Below, in pieces: positions 11,118 through 23,072 of a DNA stretch of 64,000 nt. The position numbers and the translations under genes are program-made. The notes beneath the pieces were generated by a model, which saw nothing but the letters and a program-made list of their open reading frames with translations, was not told where the DNA came from and did no database searches. The first letter of the stretch is position 1. Every line of letters starts with the position of its first letter. The DNA comes from Ryuthela nishihirai (lineage: Eukaryota > Arthropoda > Arachnida > Araneae > Heptathelidae): positions 25,295,283 to 25,359,282 of the forward strand of contig JAWZYU010000017.1 of the NCBI GenBank assembly GCA_038380435.1. Direction: 5' to 3'.

Positions 11118-11489
11118 AGCGGAGTAGGCTCAGTCGGTAGCGCTCCGGGATCGTAATCCGCAGTTTGGAGATTCGAGTCTCAATTATGTCTGCGTTGACA
11201 TTTATTTGTGTTAAACACCAACTGACTCCATTGAAAAAGATAGACTATACCAGTGGGCTTGGCATTCTGTCCGTCAGTCAGGACGTTAATCCGTATCGCC
11301 GTGTGTGGGAGAGCCATATCATATGTACTTTAAAGAACACGCTGGCTGGCCCTGAAGGGAGGATACCATGTCTCTCAACAGCTGTCCAATGGGTTCTCTC
11401 CTCCCAGCTTTCTCTGAGCCCTCGGGGTCATTGTAACTGGCCTTTTACATCATTATGTGAAAAAAGTGCCGCTCAGAGGTAAAACAACT
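11118..11489 (+). mobile_element. Old diverged tRNA-SINE
   Basis: tRNA-like head (TAGGCTCAGTCGGTAGCGC, then GATTCGAGTCTC), a diverged body with CTTTAAAGAACACGCTGG, and a tail GCTCAGAGGTAAAACAAC. The next SINE inserted at its very end. Confidence 0.85.
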
Positions 11490-11498
11490 AACTGTTGT

Positions 11499-11880
11499 GA
11501 GGTGCGGGGTGGCTCAGTTGGTAGCGCGCCAGGCTCGTAATCTGTAGTTCCCAGGTTCGAGTCCCAGCTGGGTCAGCGTTGAGATTTATCTCCGCAAAAT
11601 TCCCCGCCCTGCCCACGGTCAGTAGGGGACCCCGATGGGCTTGGAAAGGCCGCCGTCCGTCGGATGGGACGTTAAGCCGTGACCCCGTGTGCGGGAGAGC
11701 CATACCCTGTGCACGTTAAAGAACACGCTGGATGGCCTTGACGGGAGGCTACTATCTGTCTCCCAAAAGCTATTCCAGTGGGTCTCCTCCCCCAACCATC
11801 TCTGAGCCTTCGGGGTCCATGTGACCTGGCCATTTAGCCCATGGTGTGCAAAAAAGTGCCGCTCAGAGGTAAAGCAACCC
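11499..11880 (+). mobile_element. tRNA-SINE, full length
   Basis: Complete copy with the 13-bp duplication AACTAACTGTTGT (11486-11498, 11881-11893). The target begins in the tail of the older SINE just upstream. Confidence 0.95.
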
Positions 11881-11893
11881 AACTAACTGTTGT

Positions 11894-12767
11894 CAGATCC
11901 TTGGCACAAAGGGATTAATTCCATCCCACGGATAAGGATATAACTTTCTTTACCCTACAGCGGACCACAGAGAAAGAACCAGCATACCAAATTCCAAGTC
12001 AATCGACCAACTATCTGGGAATTTAAAAACCCCGAAATCTCTCGATAAAAGTTTCTCAATAATTTGCATATTTAAGCTAGTTCACGCACTGACGTCAGCA
12101 CGCCGAAGAAACACAAATGTAAGTGTTCACCCCCCCCCCCCTCGTGCCCACACACCCATAATTATATACCATTAATCCTTTCCTTTTGTACGGAGGGCTG
12201 AATTTTGTGTGCCCAAACCCTTACGTTTCACGAAGTTACGATGCTACAAAGTTGAACAAAAAATACAAACTCTTTTAAAACATGCAATGAATTTTTTTAT
12301 AGACTTCATAAGAGTGAACATTGTAATTTATCCTTCTGCAAAGTTCGGATTTAATTGAATTAAGATCTGTTGTATTTCTTGAATAAGTCCACCTTTGTTT
12401 CCCCCAATCAAAATTCGTAATATTAATTATTTCATTTTCGAATTCAGTCTGCGAATATTCCGTGGCAATTCCCCGAAATTAAAGCCTAATTTCGTTAACT
12501 TCCTATTCTAAGTTCAACAGTCATCGGATTAAATCGATTACGTGCCAAGTAGACTGCACGTGCCGTCATGCTTAACAACGTGCCAGACAACCACGATATT
12601 TGGGGATTATGGGATGCGCTAATACGCGTTTCGACGATAATTAGAAAATCAGTCGCTCAGACATTAGCTTAATTGACTGAGGAGTAGCAGTTGGAATCTG
12701 GGGTTAAGTCGATGAATGTCGTCTTTTTGCTGTGGTCTCACCTTTTATCACAATATTTGGTTTGGTG
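11894..12767. other. Unassigned unique-looking stretch
   Basis: A poly(C) run near 12130-12142. No open frame, tandem repeat or recognised element is seen before the first degenerate 44-bp units. Confidence 0.5.
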
Positions 12768-15700
12768 TGTTATATCATTATATGATTATATGAGGTTTTG
12801 CTTTCGTCACGGATCTTCGCCATGGAATATTATGTGAGGTCTCGCCTTTTTCACAGATCTCCTTTCTAATGCATTACATGAGGTCTCGCCTTCTTCACAG
12901 ATTTGGGTTGTTTTACCTCTGAGCGGCACTTTTTTGCACATCATGGGCTAAATGGCCAGGTCACATGGACCCCGAAGGCTCAGAGAAGGTTGGAGGAGGG
13001 GACCCACTGGAACAGCTGTTGGGAGACAGATGGTAGCCTCCCGTCAAGGCCATCCAGCGTGTTCTTTAACGTGCACAGGGTATGGCTCTCCCGCACACGG
13101 GGCCACGGCTTAACGTCCCATCCGACGGACGCCTTCACAGATCTCCTTTTTAATGCATTACAAGAGGTCTCGCCTTCTTCACAGATCTCCTTTCTAATGC
13201 ATTACACGAGGTCTCGCCTTCTTTGGTGATCTCCTTTCTAATGCATTACATGAGGTCTCGTCTTCTTCACAGATCTCCTTTTTAATGCATTACAAGAGGT
13301 CTCGCCTTCTTCACAGATCTCCTTTCTAATGCATTACACGAGGTCTCGCCTTCTTTGGTGATCTCCTTTCTAATGCATTACATGAGGTCTCGCCTTCTTC
13401 ACAGATCTCCTTTTTAATGCATTACAAGAGGTCTCGCCTTCTTCACAGATCTCCTTTCTAATGCATTACACGAGGTCTCGCCTTCTTTGGTGATCTCCTT
13501 TCTAATGCATTACATGAGGTCTCGTCTTCTTCACAGATCTCCTTTTTAATGCATTACAAGAGGTCTCGCCTTCTTCACAGATCTCCTTTCTAATGCATTA
13601 CACGAGGTCTCGCCTTCTTTGGTGATCTCCTTTCTAATGCATTACATGAGGTCTCGTCTTCTTCACAGATCTCCTTTCTAATGCATTACACGAGGTCTCG
13701 CCTTCTTTGGTGATCTCCTTTCTAAGGCATTACATGAGGTCTCACCTTCTTCACAGATCTCCTTTCTAATGCATTACACGAGGTCTCGCCTTCTTTGGTG
13801 ATCTCCTTTCTAATGCATTACACGAGGTCTCACCTTCTTTGGTGATCTCCATTCTAATGCATTACATGAGGTCTCGCCTTCTTTGGTGATCTCCTTTCTA
13901 ATGCATTACACGAGGTCTCGTCTTCTTTGGTGATCTCCTTTCTAATGCATTACATGAGGTCTCGCCTTCTTCACAGATCACCTTTCTAATGCATTACACG
14001 AGGTCTCGCCTTCTTTGGTGATCTCCTTTCTAATGCATTACATGAGGTCTCGCCTTCTTTGGTGATCTCCTTTCTAATGCATTACATCAGGTCTCGCCTT
14101 CTTTGGTGATCTCCTTTCTAATGCATTACACGAGGTCTCGCCTTCTTCACAGATCTCCTTTCTAATGCATTACACGAGGTCTCGCCTTCTTTAGTGATCT
14201 CCTTTCTAATGCATTACACGAGGTCTCACCTTCTTTGGTGATCTCCTTTCTAATGCATTACATGAGGTCTCGCCTTCTTCACAGATCTCCTTTCTAATGC
14301 ATTACACGAGGTCTCGTCTTCTTTGGTGATCTCCTTTCTAATGCATTACATGAGGTCTCGCCTTCTTCACAGATCACCTTTCTAATGCATTACACGAGGT
14401 CTCGCCTTCTTTGGTGATCTCCTTTCTAATGCATTACATGAGGTCTCGCCTTCTTTGGTGATCTCCTTTCTAATGCATTACACGAGGTCTCGCCTTCTTT
14501 GGTGATCTCCTTTCTAATGCATTACATGAGGTCTCGCCTTCTTCACAGATCTCCTTTCTAATGCATTACACGAGGTCTCGTCTTCTTTGGTGATCTCCTT
14601 TCTAATGCATTACATGAGGTCTCGCCTTCTTCACAGATCACCTTTCTAATGCATTACACGAGGTCTCGCCTTCTTTGGTGATCTCCTTTCTAATGCATTA
14701 CATGAGGTCTCGCCTTCTTTGGTGATCTCCTTTCTAATGCATTACATGAGGTCTCGTCTTCTTCACAGATCTCCTTTCTAATGCATTACATGAGGTCTCG
14801 CCTTCTTCACAGATCTCCTTTCTAATGCATTACACGAGGTCTCGCCTTCTTTGGTGATCTCCTTTCTAATGCATTACACGAGGTCTCGCCTTCTTTGGTG
14901 ATCTCCTTTCTAATGCATTACATGAGGTCTCGTCTTCTTCACAGATCTCCTTTCTAATGCATTACACGAGGTCTCGCCTTCTTTGGTGATCTCCTTTCTA
15001 ATGCATTACATGAGGTCTTACCTTCTTCACAGATCACCTTTCTAATGCATTACACGAGGTCTCGCCTTCTTTGGTGAACTCCTTTCTAATGCATTACACG
15101 AGGTCTCACCTTCTTTGGTGATCTCCTTTCTAATGCATTACATGAGGTCTCGCCTTCTTCACAGATCTCCTTTCTAATGCATTACACGAGGTCTCGTCTT
15201 CTTTGGTGATCTCCTTTCTAATGCATTACATGAGGTCTCGCCTTCTTCACAGATCACCTTTCTAATGCATTACACGAGGTCTCGCCTTCTTTGGTGAACT
15301 CCTTTCTAATGCATTACATGAGATCTCGCCTTCTTCACAGATCTCCTTTTTAATGCATTACAAGAGGTCTCGCCTTCTTCACAGATCTCCTTTCTAATGC
15401 ATTACACGAGGTCTCGCCTTCTTTGGTGATCTCCTTTCTAATGCATTACATGAGGTCCCGCCTTCTTCACAGATAGGTCTCGCCTTCTTTGGTGATCTCC
15501 TTTCTAATGCATTACATGAGGTCTCGCCTTCACAGATCACCTTTCTAATGCATTACACGAGGTCTCGCCTTCTTTGGTGATCTCCTTTCTAATGCATTAC
15601 ATGAGGTCTCGCCTTCTTCACAGATCTCCTTTCTAATGCATTACACGAGGTCTCGCCTTCTTTGGTGATCTCCTTTCTAATGCATTACATGAGGTCTCGC

Positions 15701-16480
15701 CTTCTTCACAGATATCCTTTCTAATGCATTACACGAGGTCTCGCCTTCTTTGGTGATCTCCTTTCTAATGCATTACATGAGGTCTCGCCTTCTTCACAGA
15801 TATCCTTTCTAATGCATTACACGAGGTCTCGCCTTCTTTGGTGATCTCCTTTCTAATGCATTACATGAGGTCCCGCCTTCTTCACAGATCTCCTTTCTAA
15901 TGCATACACGAGGTCTCGCCTTCTTTGGTGATCTCCTTTCTAATGCATTACATGAGGTCTCGCCTTCACAGATCACCTTTCTAATGCATTACACGAGGTC
16001 TCGCCTTCTTTGGTGATCTCCTTTCTAATGCATTACATGAGGTCTCGCCTTCTTCACAGATCTCCTTTCTAATGCATTACATGAGGTCTCGCCTTCTTTG
16101 GTGATCTCCTTTCTAATGCATTACGCAAGGTCTCGCCTTCTTCACAGATTTCTTTCTAATGAATTACATGAGGTCTCGCCTTTTTCACAGGTATCCTTTC
16201 TAATGCATTACATGAGGTCTCGCCTTCTTCACAGATCTCCTTTCTAATGCATTACATGAGGTCTCGCCTTCCTAATAGATATTTATAAAGCTTTATATGA
16301 GGTCTTACCTTCCTTGCAATTCTTTATAAAGCTTCATATGAGATCTCGCCTTCCTCTTAAATCTTTATATCCAGTATGTAATCTCGCCTTCCTCTCGGAT
16401 CTTCTCTACAACGTCTTATATGATGATCCGTCTTCTTCGTCGATCTTCTGTATGGCCTATAATGAGGTCTCGCCTTCGTG
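12768..16480. repeat. 44-bp satellite array with two alternating unit types
   Basis: Roughly 80 units of 44 bp built on ATCTCCTTTCTAATGCATTA and GAGGTCTCGCCTTC. Two junction variants (TTTGGTGATCTCC and TTCACAGATCTCC) tend to alternate, giving 88-bp dimers. Near 13.2-13.6 kb a 132-bp three-unit block recurs, marked by TTTTTAATGCATTACAAGAGG. Unit identity decays at both edges (12768-12850 and 16262-16480), as expected where unequal exchange no longer homogenises. There is no open frame and no similarity to the SINE. Confidence 0.97.
12903..13132 (-). mobile_element. 5'-truncated tRNA-SINE inside the 44-bp satellite
   Basis: The tail and body are present, and the copy stops at the CCATCCGACGGAC motif, so head and A/B boxes are absent. 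The duplication CTTCACAGAT (12893-12902, 13133-13142) comes from the satellite unit, so the array existed before this insertion. Confidence 0.93.
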
Positions 16481-17256
16481 AAATGGCTTATTATTGTGCA
16501 GAAACTTCTCGTCATAACTTCTTGTAAGTAGGCTACTTGAAAAGTAATTTTTCTAAATGTAATAAATTAATCTGACTAAACTTGAACATTTATTTACACC
16601 TTAACCGTACACTTCATTTAAAGCCCAGACACCTAGCAACTCCAGACTGGTGTCTAGAGCCTTTTTTTTCCTTTTGATAAAATTAACAAGATGAGGAGAA
16701 AAAAGAAACACTTTTTTTTATTACGGAGAGACTTCGTCTAAGTTGGTGAGAAGAAAAAAAATCCTGATTTGTGTTCGGTGGATGAAGTCTGATGGCGGAG
16801 GATGTGTGCGAGAGAGAAGAGGCTGCAGCGATGAAGTGGAAGGAACAGATGGCTTGGAAAGTTACCAGAGACGAAGAATTAAGGAGCCAGAAGGAATGAG
16901 AAGGAAAGACATGAATCAGATTGGGACACGGGTCTGCCAACTGGGCAAGTGGCTTCTCTCGGAGGAGAAAAAAATGATGTTTCGGTCTCTTCTTGGAAGA
17001 GAAATGGGAATTAATGAAGCAGAGGAAGAAGAAGAAGATGAGGAAATGGATGAGAGGAGCTGTGGAGTCTCTCTGTGATCAGATGCATTCAGGGTTGAAA
17101 ACAATTTTGGTCATTTAAAGACAATTTCGCTGGTAAAGTTAAATTTAAGGTTTGACGTACTGGAGAAATTTAAAAAATAAATCTTTTAAGGTTAAATTTT
17201 CTTGCTTTTACAGATGGGTGAGTTGGAAATAACTTTTGAATGGATGAAGGTAAAAG
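16481..17256. other. Unassigned stretch with an acidic open frame
   Basis: The plus-strand frame at 16743-17078 (111 codons) ends in a run of Glu and Asp, reflecting purine-rich GAAGAAGAAGATGAGG sequence. No domain is recognised, and splice or promoter context cannot be judged. I do not call a gene. Confidence 0.4.
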
Positions 17257-18232
17257 AGTTGGGTTGTTTCATCTGTGAGTTGCATTTTGGAGCACATAAT
17301 GGGCAAGTTACGAAGACCCCATTGGTTTAGAGATGCCTAGGAGAAGGGGATCCATTGAACAGCTATAGGAGGCAGATGGAAGCCTATAAGGGGCGCAGAG
17401 TACGCACTCTCATCCAGGATTGGGTTGTTTTACCTCCTAGCGGAATTTCTGTGCACACAATGGGCTAAATGGACAGGATTGTGTTGTTTTACCTCTGAGC
17501 AGCACTTTTTTGCACACCATGGGCTAAATGGCCAGGTCACATAGACCCCGAAGGCTCAGAGAAGGTTGGGGGAGGGGGACCCACTGGAACAGCTGTTGGG
17601 AGACAGATGGTAGCCTCCCGTCAAGGCCATCCAGCGTGTTCTTTAACGTGCACAGGGTATGGCTCTACCGCACACGGATCCACGGCTTAACGTCCCATCC
17701 GACGGACGGCGGCCTTTCCAAGCCCATCGGTGACCCCTACTGACTGTGGGCAGGGCGGGGAATTTTGCGGAGATAAATCTCAACGCTGACCCAGCTGGGA
17801 CTCGAACCTGGGAACTACAGATTACGAGCCTGGCGCGCTACCGACTGAGCCATCCCCGCCCCTCTAAACGAACAGGTCACAAGGACTCCTAAGGTTTAGA
17901 GAAAGTTAGCGAAGGAGATTCACCAGATAGTTATTAAGAGACATTCTTTTACTGAATTAAAAAAGAAAAATCGTTGAATCATCTGTAAGGTAAGAACGAT
18001 TGCAAAGTAAATGAAAACGTCACGTCAAAGCTATCCAGCGTGCTCTTTAGTGTGCAAAATGTATGACTCTCTTGCATACTGGACCACAGCTTAACGTCTC
18101 ATCTGACGGACTCCATTTCTCAGCGAGGTCAAAACGGGGGTCAGCCGAAATAATTCTCAACGCAGGAGCAGTTGGGACTCGAACCTGAGATCGTCGGGAT
18201 CGACGCGATGCCGACTGAAGTAACCCGTGTTC
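17257..18232 (-). mobile_element. Old, rearranged tRNA-SINE relics
   Basis: Diverged pieces at 17257-17400 (tail and body), 17419-17477 (a second tail piece) and 17863-18232 (body and head, including GGGACTCGAACCTGAG). They are interrupted by a young SINE. The two tail pieces suggest an old doubled tail or two separate insertions. Confidence 0.75.
17478..17862 (-). mobile_element. tRNA-SINE nested in older SINE
   Basis: Full-length copy. The flanks CTAAATGGACAGG (17465-17477) and CTAAACGAACAGG (from 17863) are the target duplication and match the SINE's own CTAAATGGCCAGG motif. The target is therefore another SINE. Confidence 0.92.
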
Positions 18233-18599
18233 CAAACTGTTTTGGAGTTGATGCTTGTTTTTTACTTTTAAATACATCTATTCGCCGAACCGAAATCTCC
18301 TTGAAAATTTTGAGTGAAATACGGGAATTGATATTTCAACAGTAGGTGAAAATCGGAGACGAAAAATATAGAAGAATAAAGGTCCAGGAATAAGTTTGAA
18401 AGAACACTTGCTGAGTGAATGGCTGTGGATCAGGATTCGAATCCCAAACGACAACATGACTCTATTCCCCCCCCCCATTTTTTAAAATTTGTTCTCATAC
18501 TTCTGAGGTCTCGTCTACGTCACAGGAAGACCTGGATCTATAAATAGAAGATCACAGAATGGAGGAGCCAAGACATGACACTGGACTGAACTCTGACAG
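18233..18599. other. Unassigned stretch
   Basis: It contains a poly(C) run at about 18467-18475. No gene is recognised. Confidence 0.45.
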
Positions 18600-19353
18600 A
18601 GAAGGTGACTCACTTGGTAGCGCGCCAGGCTTGTAATCTGCAGTTCTCAGGTTCGAGTCCCTGCTGGACCAGCGTTGAGATTTATCTTCGCAAAACTCCT
18701 TGCCCTGCCCACGGTCAATAGGGGTCACCGAATGGGCTTGGGGAGGTCGCCGTCCATCGGATGGGAGCACCGTGTGCTGGACAGCCATACCCAGTACAGT
18801 CGCTCAAAAAAGTATCCTAACACTACGGTTGATTACAGAATTCAGAAAAAATATCTGGCAACGATTTTTTTCAGAAATTAGTGATCTGGCAACACTCGTG
18901 TCACGTGATTACAGAATTCAGGAAAAATATCTCGAGCGTGTACAGCAACTGTACACGCTCCAGTTTGCTGTGAACGGTAACTGCCCACGCTCAATATTTC
19001 CGTGAGTGAGCCCACACGATCTAGTATCAAAATAATATGACCACCTACAGTCGCTCAAAAAGTATCCGAACACCATGGTTGATCCAGATCACTAATTTCT
19101 AAAAAAATCGTTGCCAGATATTTTTTCTGAATTCTGTAATCAACCGTAGTGTTCGGATACTTTTTTGAGCGACTGTACATATTAAAGAACAAGCTGGACA
19201 GCCTTGACGTGAGGCTACCATCTGTCTCTAACAGCTGTCCAGTGGGTCTCTTCCCCTCAAACTTCTCTGAGCCCTCGGGGTCCTTGTGACCTAGCCATTT
19301 AGCCTATTTTGTGTGCAAGAAAAGTGCCGCTCAGTGGTAAAACTATACAACCC
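18600..19353 (+). mobile_element. Old tRNA-SINE split by a MITE
   Basis: Head and body at 18600-18796 (GTGACTCACTTGGTAGCGCGCC, GGTTCGAGTCCC). The remainder with tail is at 19176-19353 (ATTAAAGAACAAGCTGG to AGTGCCGCTCAGTGG). A fold-back element sits at a TA dinucleotide between the two halves. Confidence 0.87.
18797..19175. mobile_element. Fold-back Tc1-like MITE inside a SINE
   Basis: Outer termini CAGTCGCTCAAAAAAGTATC and its inverse GATACTTTTTTGAGCGACTG lie between TA dinucleotides (18795-18796, 19176-19177). Both outer arms read ..CACTACGGTTGATTAC.., so they match each other rather than the commoner CTATGGTTG form. An internal partial second terminus starts near 19046. There is no transposase. 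Confidence 0.88.
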
Positions 19354-19492
19354 GAACAGAACAAAATCGGCAGCCCTGAAAAAATAATTTCAACATAATT
19401 GTAAACTGAAAGATTCCGGTTATTTCCCTCAGAAATTATTTTCTGTAATAGTGCGATAGAAGCATTTTTGTCTCATTTCTAATATTATTTGC

Positions 19493-20272
19493 CCGAGGAT
19501 TGGATGAGTCGGTAGCGCGAAAGACTCGTCATCTGCAATTCCCAGGATGGAGTCCCATCTAAGCCTGGGCGGGGGTGGCTCAGTCGGTAGCGCGCCAAGC
19601 TCGTAATCTGTAGTTCCCAGGTTCGAGTCCCAGCTGGGTCAGTGTTGAGATTTATCTCCGCAAAATTCCCCGCCCTGCCCACGGTCAGTAGGGGACACCG
19701 ATGGGCTTGGAAAGGCCGCCGTCCGTCCAATGGGACGTTAAGCCGTGGCTCCGTGTGTGCGAGAGCCATACCCTGTGCACGTTATAGAACACGCTGGATG
19801 GCCTTGACGGGAGGCTATCATCTGTTTCCTAACAGCTGTTCCAGTGGGTCCCCTCCCCCAGCCTTCTCTGAGCCTTCGGGGTCCTTGTGACATGGCCATT
19901 TAGCCCATGGTGTGCAAAAAAGTGCCGCTCAGAGGTAAAACAACCCAACCCATCTAAGCCAGTGTTAAGATCAATCTGCGGACAACTGCCCTGCCTCAGT
20001 CAGTAAGGGACACCGATGGGATTGGGGAGGCCGCCGTCCATCGCATGGGACGTAAAGACGTGGCCCCATCTGCGGAACATCCATACTCTATACATGCTGG
20101 AGAAAACACTGGATAGCCTTGACGGGAGGATAAAATCTGTCTCTCAACATCTGTACAGTGGGTCCCCTTCCCTCAACCTTCTCTGAACCCTGGGGTCCTT
20201 GTGACCTGGCCATTTAGCCCATTGTGCGCAAAAAAGTACCGCTCAAAGGTTGAACAGAGCCCAACTCTAATG
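19493..20272 (+). mobile_element. Old tRNA-SINE, split by a younger SINE
   Basis: Head at 19493-19565 and body plus tail at 19949-20272 (GTGTTAAGATCAATCTGCGG, GGGACACCGATGGG, GTACCGCTCAAAGG). It is clearly more diverged than the inserted copy. Confidence 0.88.
19566..19948 (+). mobile_element. tRNA-SINE nested in older SINE
   Basis: Full-length copy, same orientation as its host. The duplication is CCCATCTAAGCC (19554-19565, 19949-19960), within the host's region just after the B box. Confidence 0.95.
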
Positions 20273-20365
20273 GTATTCAAAATACATTCTTGGAAAGTTT
20301 TCCCTCACCCTTTCAGTTATTAATATTCTGAAGGAGGACTCGCTTGCCTCCACCCCCCCCCCCCT

Positions 20366-20745
20366 GGGGCGGGGGTGGCTCAGTCGGTAGCGCGCCAGGC
20401 TCGTAATCTGAAGATTCCAGGTTCGAGTCTCAGCTGGGTCAGCGTTGAGACTTATCTCCGCAAAAACTTCCCGCCCTACCCACGGTCAGAAGGGGACACC
20501 GATGGGCTTGGAAAGGCCGCCGTCCGCCGAATGGGACGTTAAGCCGTGGCTCCGTGTGTGGGAGAGCCATACCCTGTGCACGTTAAAGAACACGCTGGAT
20601 GGCCTTGACGGGAGGCTACCATCCATCTCCCAACAGCTGTTCCAGTGGGTCCCCTCCCCCAACCTTCTCTGAGCCTTCGGGGTCCTTGTAACATGGCCAT
20701 TTAGCCCATGGTGTACAAAAAAGTGTCGCTCAGAGGTAAAACAAC
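20366..20745 (+). mobile_element. tRNA-SINE, full length
   Basis: Complete head, body and tail. It sits between C-rich tracts (about 20352-20364 and 20746-20762) that may be the target duplication, but low complexity prevents certainty. Confidence 0.92.
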
Positions 20746-20748
20746 CCC

Positions 20749-21713
20749 CCACCCCCCACTCCCCAAAAAAACTTCCTTGCTAACAGATTTTCAATTTGGC
20801 TTATTATTATACCGAACATCATCTTGTCAAAAATCAATGACAGGTAGACTGAGAATAATATTTATTTCATTTTCTAACGAAAGATTCGCGTAATCTAACA
20901 AATTTAGCCACTCAGAGTGGCAACACTTCCTCCAGGGGAGGAACACCACTCTCTGATGCCATCAAATAAGTAGAAACTTTTTTTAAAGAGATTAAATAAG
21001 CTCGTATAGCGAAGAAAAATGCAAAACGAAATATTACCTCGAGACGGAAAAAGGAGAAGAGACGATTTGATTAAAATTCTTCTACCCTGATATTAACTCC
21101 AGATTTATATAACCCTCTCGCTGTTACCAGCAGTCTCGGCATCTTAAACGACTTCCCCCCGGCGTGTGGTCCTCTTCCACTTCCTCTCGTGATCGCCATC
21201 ATCATCAGTCCGCCTCCTCACGTAGCAAACGGAGGCATGCATGCATCAGCACGAGAGCTCCGCTAGAAGCAGAGACGAAGAAAAGCCATCTTGCCTCTCA
21301 TCCGCGGACGAAGCACCTCGCGGAAGTGCGTGGCGGGAGCTCTCCGTCACGTGACTCATTAGCATGCAGCTTCCGCGTGCAGCCGGTGAATGGCGAAAGA
21401 GCGCGCCGCGTGAATTGAAAGACGTTCGATGTTAAAGAGTTGGCGCGCGTCATAATAAAGGCGATTCGTGATCGCGGTTACGGATCTGCAGGGGAAAAAT
21501 GGCGGCCGTGTTGGGAATACGAAGGAAGTCCGTCTGGTCGGCAGCTTTTTTTTCTTCTTTCTTTTGGGTTTATGGATTACTCTTGTAGTCTGCTATGCTA
21601 CTTAAAATGTTTCCATGACGACATCGATTTTGATTTTTTTTTTAAAGATGTGAATGGATGTGTTTCTTGTGGATTGCATTAAAATGTTTCACAAGGAGAC
21701 TTTTTGAAGAGTT
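20749..21713. other. Unassigned stretch with a CpG-richer patch
   Basis: Bases 21140-21480 are noticeably richer in CpG and GC than the surroundings and have an open frame at 21164-21418 rich in Ser and Arg. This could be a promoter or 5' exon of a host gene, but I see no splice-supported coding sequence or known domain. Confidence 0.35.
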
Positions 21714-21725
21714 CTGTGAGTCGGG

Positions 21726-22108
21726 TTGGGTTGTTTTACCTCTGAGCGGCACTTTTTTGCACACCATGGGCTAAATGGCCAGGTCACATGGACTCCGAAT
21801 GCTCAGAAAAGGTTAGGGGAGGGGACCCACTGGAACAGCTGTTGGGAGACAGATGGTAGCCTCCCGTCAAGGCCATGCAGAGTGTTCTTTAACGTGCACA
21901 GGGTATGGCTCTCCCGCACACGGGGCCACGGCTTAACGTCCCATCCGACGGACGGCGGCCTTTCCAAGCCCATCGGTGTCCCCTACTGATCGTGGGCAGG
22001 GCGGGAAATTTTGCGGAGATAAATTTCAACGCTGACCCAGTTGGGACTCGAACCTGGGAACTACAGATTACGACCCTGGCGCGCTACCGACTGAGCCACC
22101 CCCGCCCC
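21726..22108 (-). mobile_element. tRNA-SINE, full length
   Basis: Complete copy with the duplication CTGTGAGTCGGG (21714-21725, 22109-22120). Confidence 0.95.
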
Positions 22109-22212
22109 CTGTGAGTCGGGTACGAGGTTTCAATTCTGGGATACTTTCATTCTTCATTGTTTTGTTGTTCTCATTGCTGTCAACAGTGAAGTAGCACGAG
22201 TTGCAATTGCGG

Positions 22213-22588
22213 TTTTACCTCTGAGCAGCACTTTTTTGCACACCATGGGCTAAATGGCCAGGTCACAAGGACCCCGAAGGCTCAGAGAAGGTTGGGGGAG
22301 GGGACTCACTGAAACAGCTGTTGGGAGACAGAAGAAAGCCTCCCGTCGAGGCCATCCAGCGTGTTCTTTAGTGTGCACAGGGTATGGCTCTCCCGCACAC
22401 GGGGCCACGTCAAAACGTCCCATCCGACGGACGGCGGCCTTTGTAAGCCCATCGGTGTCCCCTACTGATCGTGGGCAGGGCGGAGAATTTTGCGAAGACA
22501 AATCTCAACGTTGACCCAGACGGGACTCGAACCTGGAAACTGCAGATTACGAGCCTGGTGCACTACCGACTGAGCCACCTCCCCGCCC
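22213..22588 (-). mobile_element. tRNA-SINE, near full length
   Basis: The outermost tail bases are missing (it starts at GGTTTTACCTCTGAGC). Body and head are intact but carry private changes such as CGGAGAATTTTGCGAAGACAAATC. No clear target duplication is seen. Confidence 0.92.
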
Positions 22589-22610
22589 CCCAAGCCAATC
22601 GGTCTATTGG

Positions 22611-22758
22611 TAACTGGGGAGACTGCGCTTTAGACGCTTCAATGGTTCTTATAGCTGATAAGTTGATTGACATGTGATTGATAGGCCATTGACCTATGAT
22701 CTATGAGAACCGCCGAAATATCAACTGCGCAGTCTCATGGTCTCCATAGTTGTCACTC
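22611..22758. repeat. Small fold-back repeat, family 2
   Basis: The ends GAGACTGCGC and GCGCAGTCTC are inverted repeats. The core TTGATTGACATGTGATTG recurs at 41.1 kb. There is no coding sequence, and it is probably a non-autonomous DNA transposon. Confidence 0.6.
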
Positions 22759-23072
22759 ACACTGTGGCTTTTTACATAAAAAATATTCAGTAGTGCCGAG
22801 TTATTTTTTTTTATCTCTAAACTGCACTATTTTGCACACAAGGAAAATTCAAATTGTAAAACGTTTTATTTATTCCTTTCAAACCACTTTTGAAACTTGA
22901 AATGATTTCTTCAAATTTAAATCACTCGTTGCTGATAATTTATAAAGAATTAACAAAATATTGATAGCTTATTTATTTTTTTCTGAAGTGACATAACTGC
23001 TGCCTATTTTGTTTGCGCATCTTTTTATAATTTGTTTTCGATTGAGTTAGAAAATTAAAATAAAAAAGAACA
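22759..23072. other. AT-rich filler
   Basis: Nothing recognised apart from a SINE-tail-like TTTGCACAC at about 22830, too short to call. Confidence 0.45.

Noticed and set aside
8389..11127. Very long open frames on both strands (up to 891 codons) with 16-residue repeats
   Set aside because: They overlap in several frames over a 48-bp (16-codon) minisatellite, have no independent start context or domain, and follow automatically from the period being a multiple of three.
8397..16480. CRISPR-like regular repeats
   Set aside because: Units are contiguous with no unique spacers, the context is eukaryotic, and no cas-like genes are present.
12768..16480. Telomeric or subtelomeric array
   Set aside because: The 44-bp unit contains no TTAGG-like telomere motif, and the array is interstitial with decaying edges on both sides.
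16743..17078. Small acidic protein gene
   Set aside because: The frame follows purine-rich composition and has an opposing frame of similar length; no domain or supporting signal is visible.
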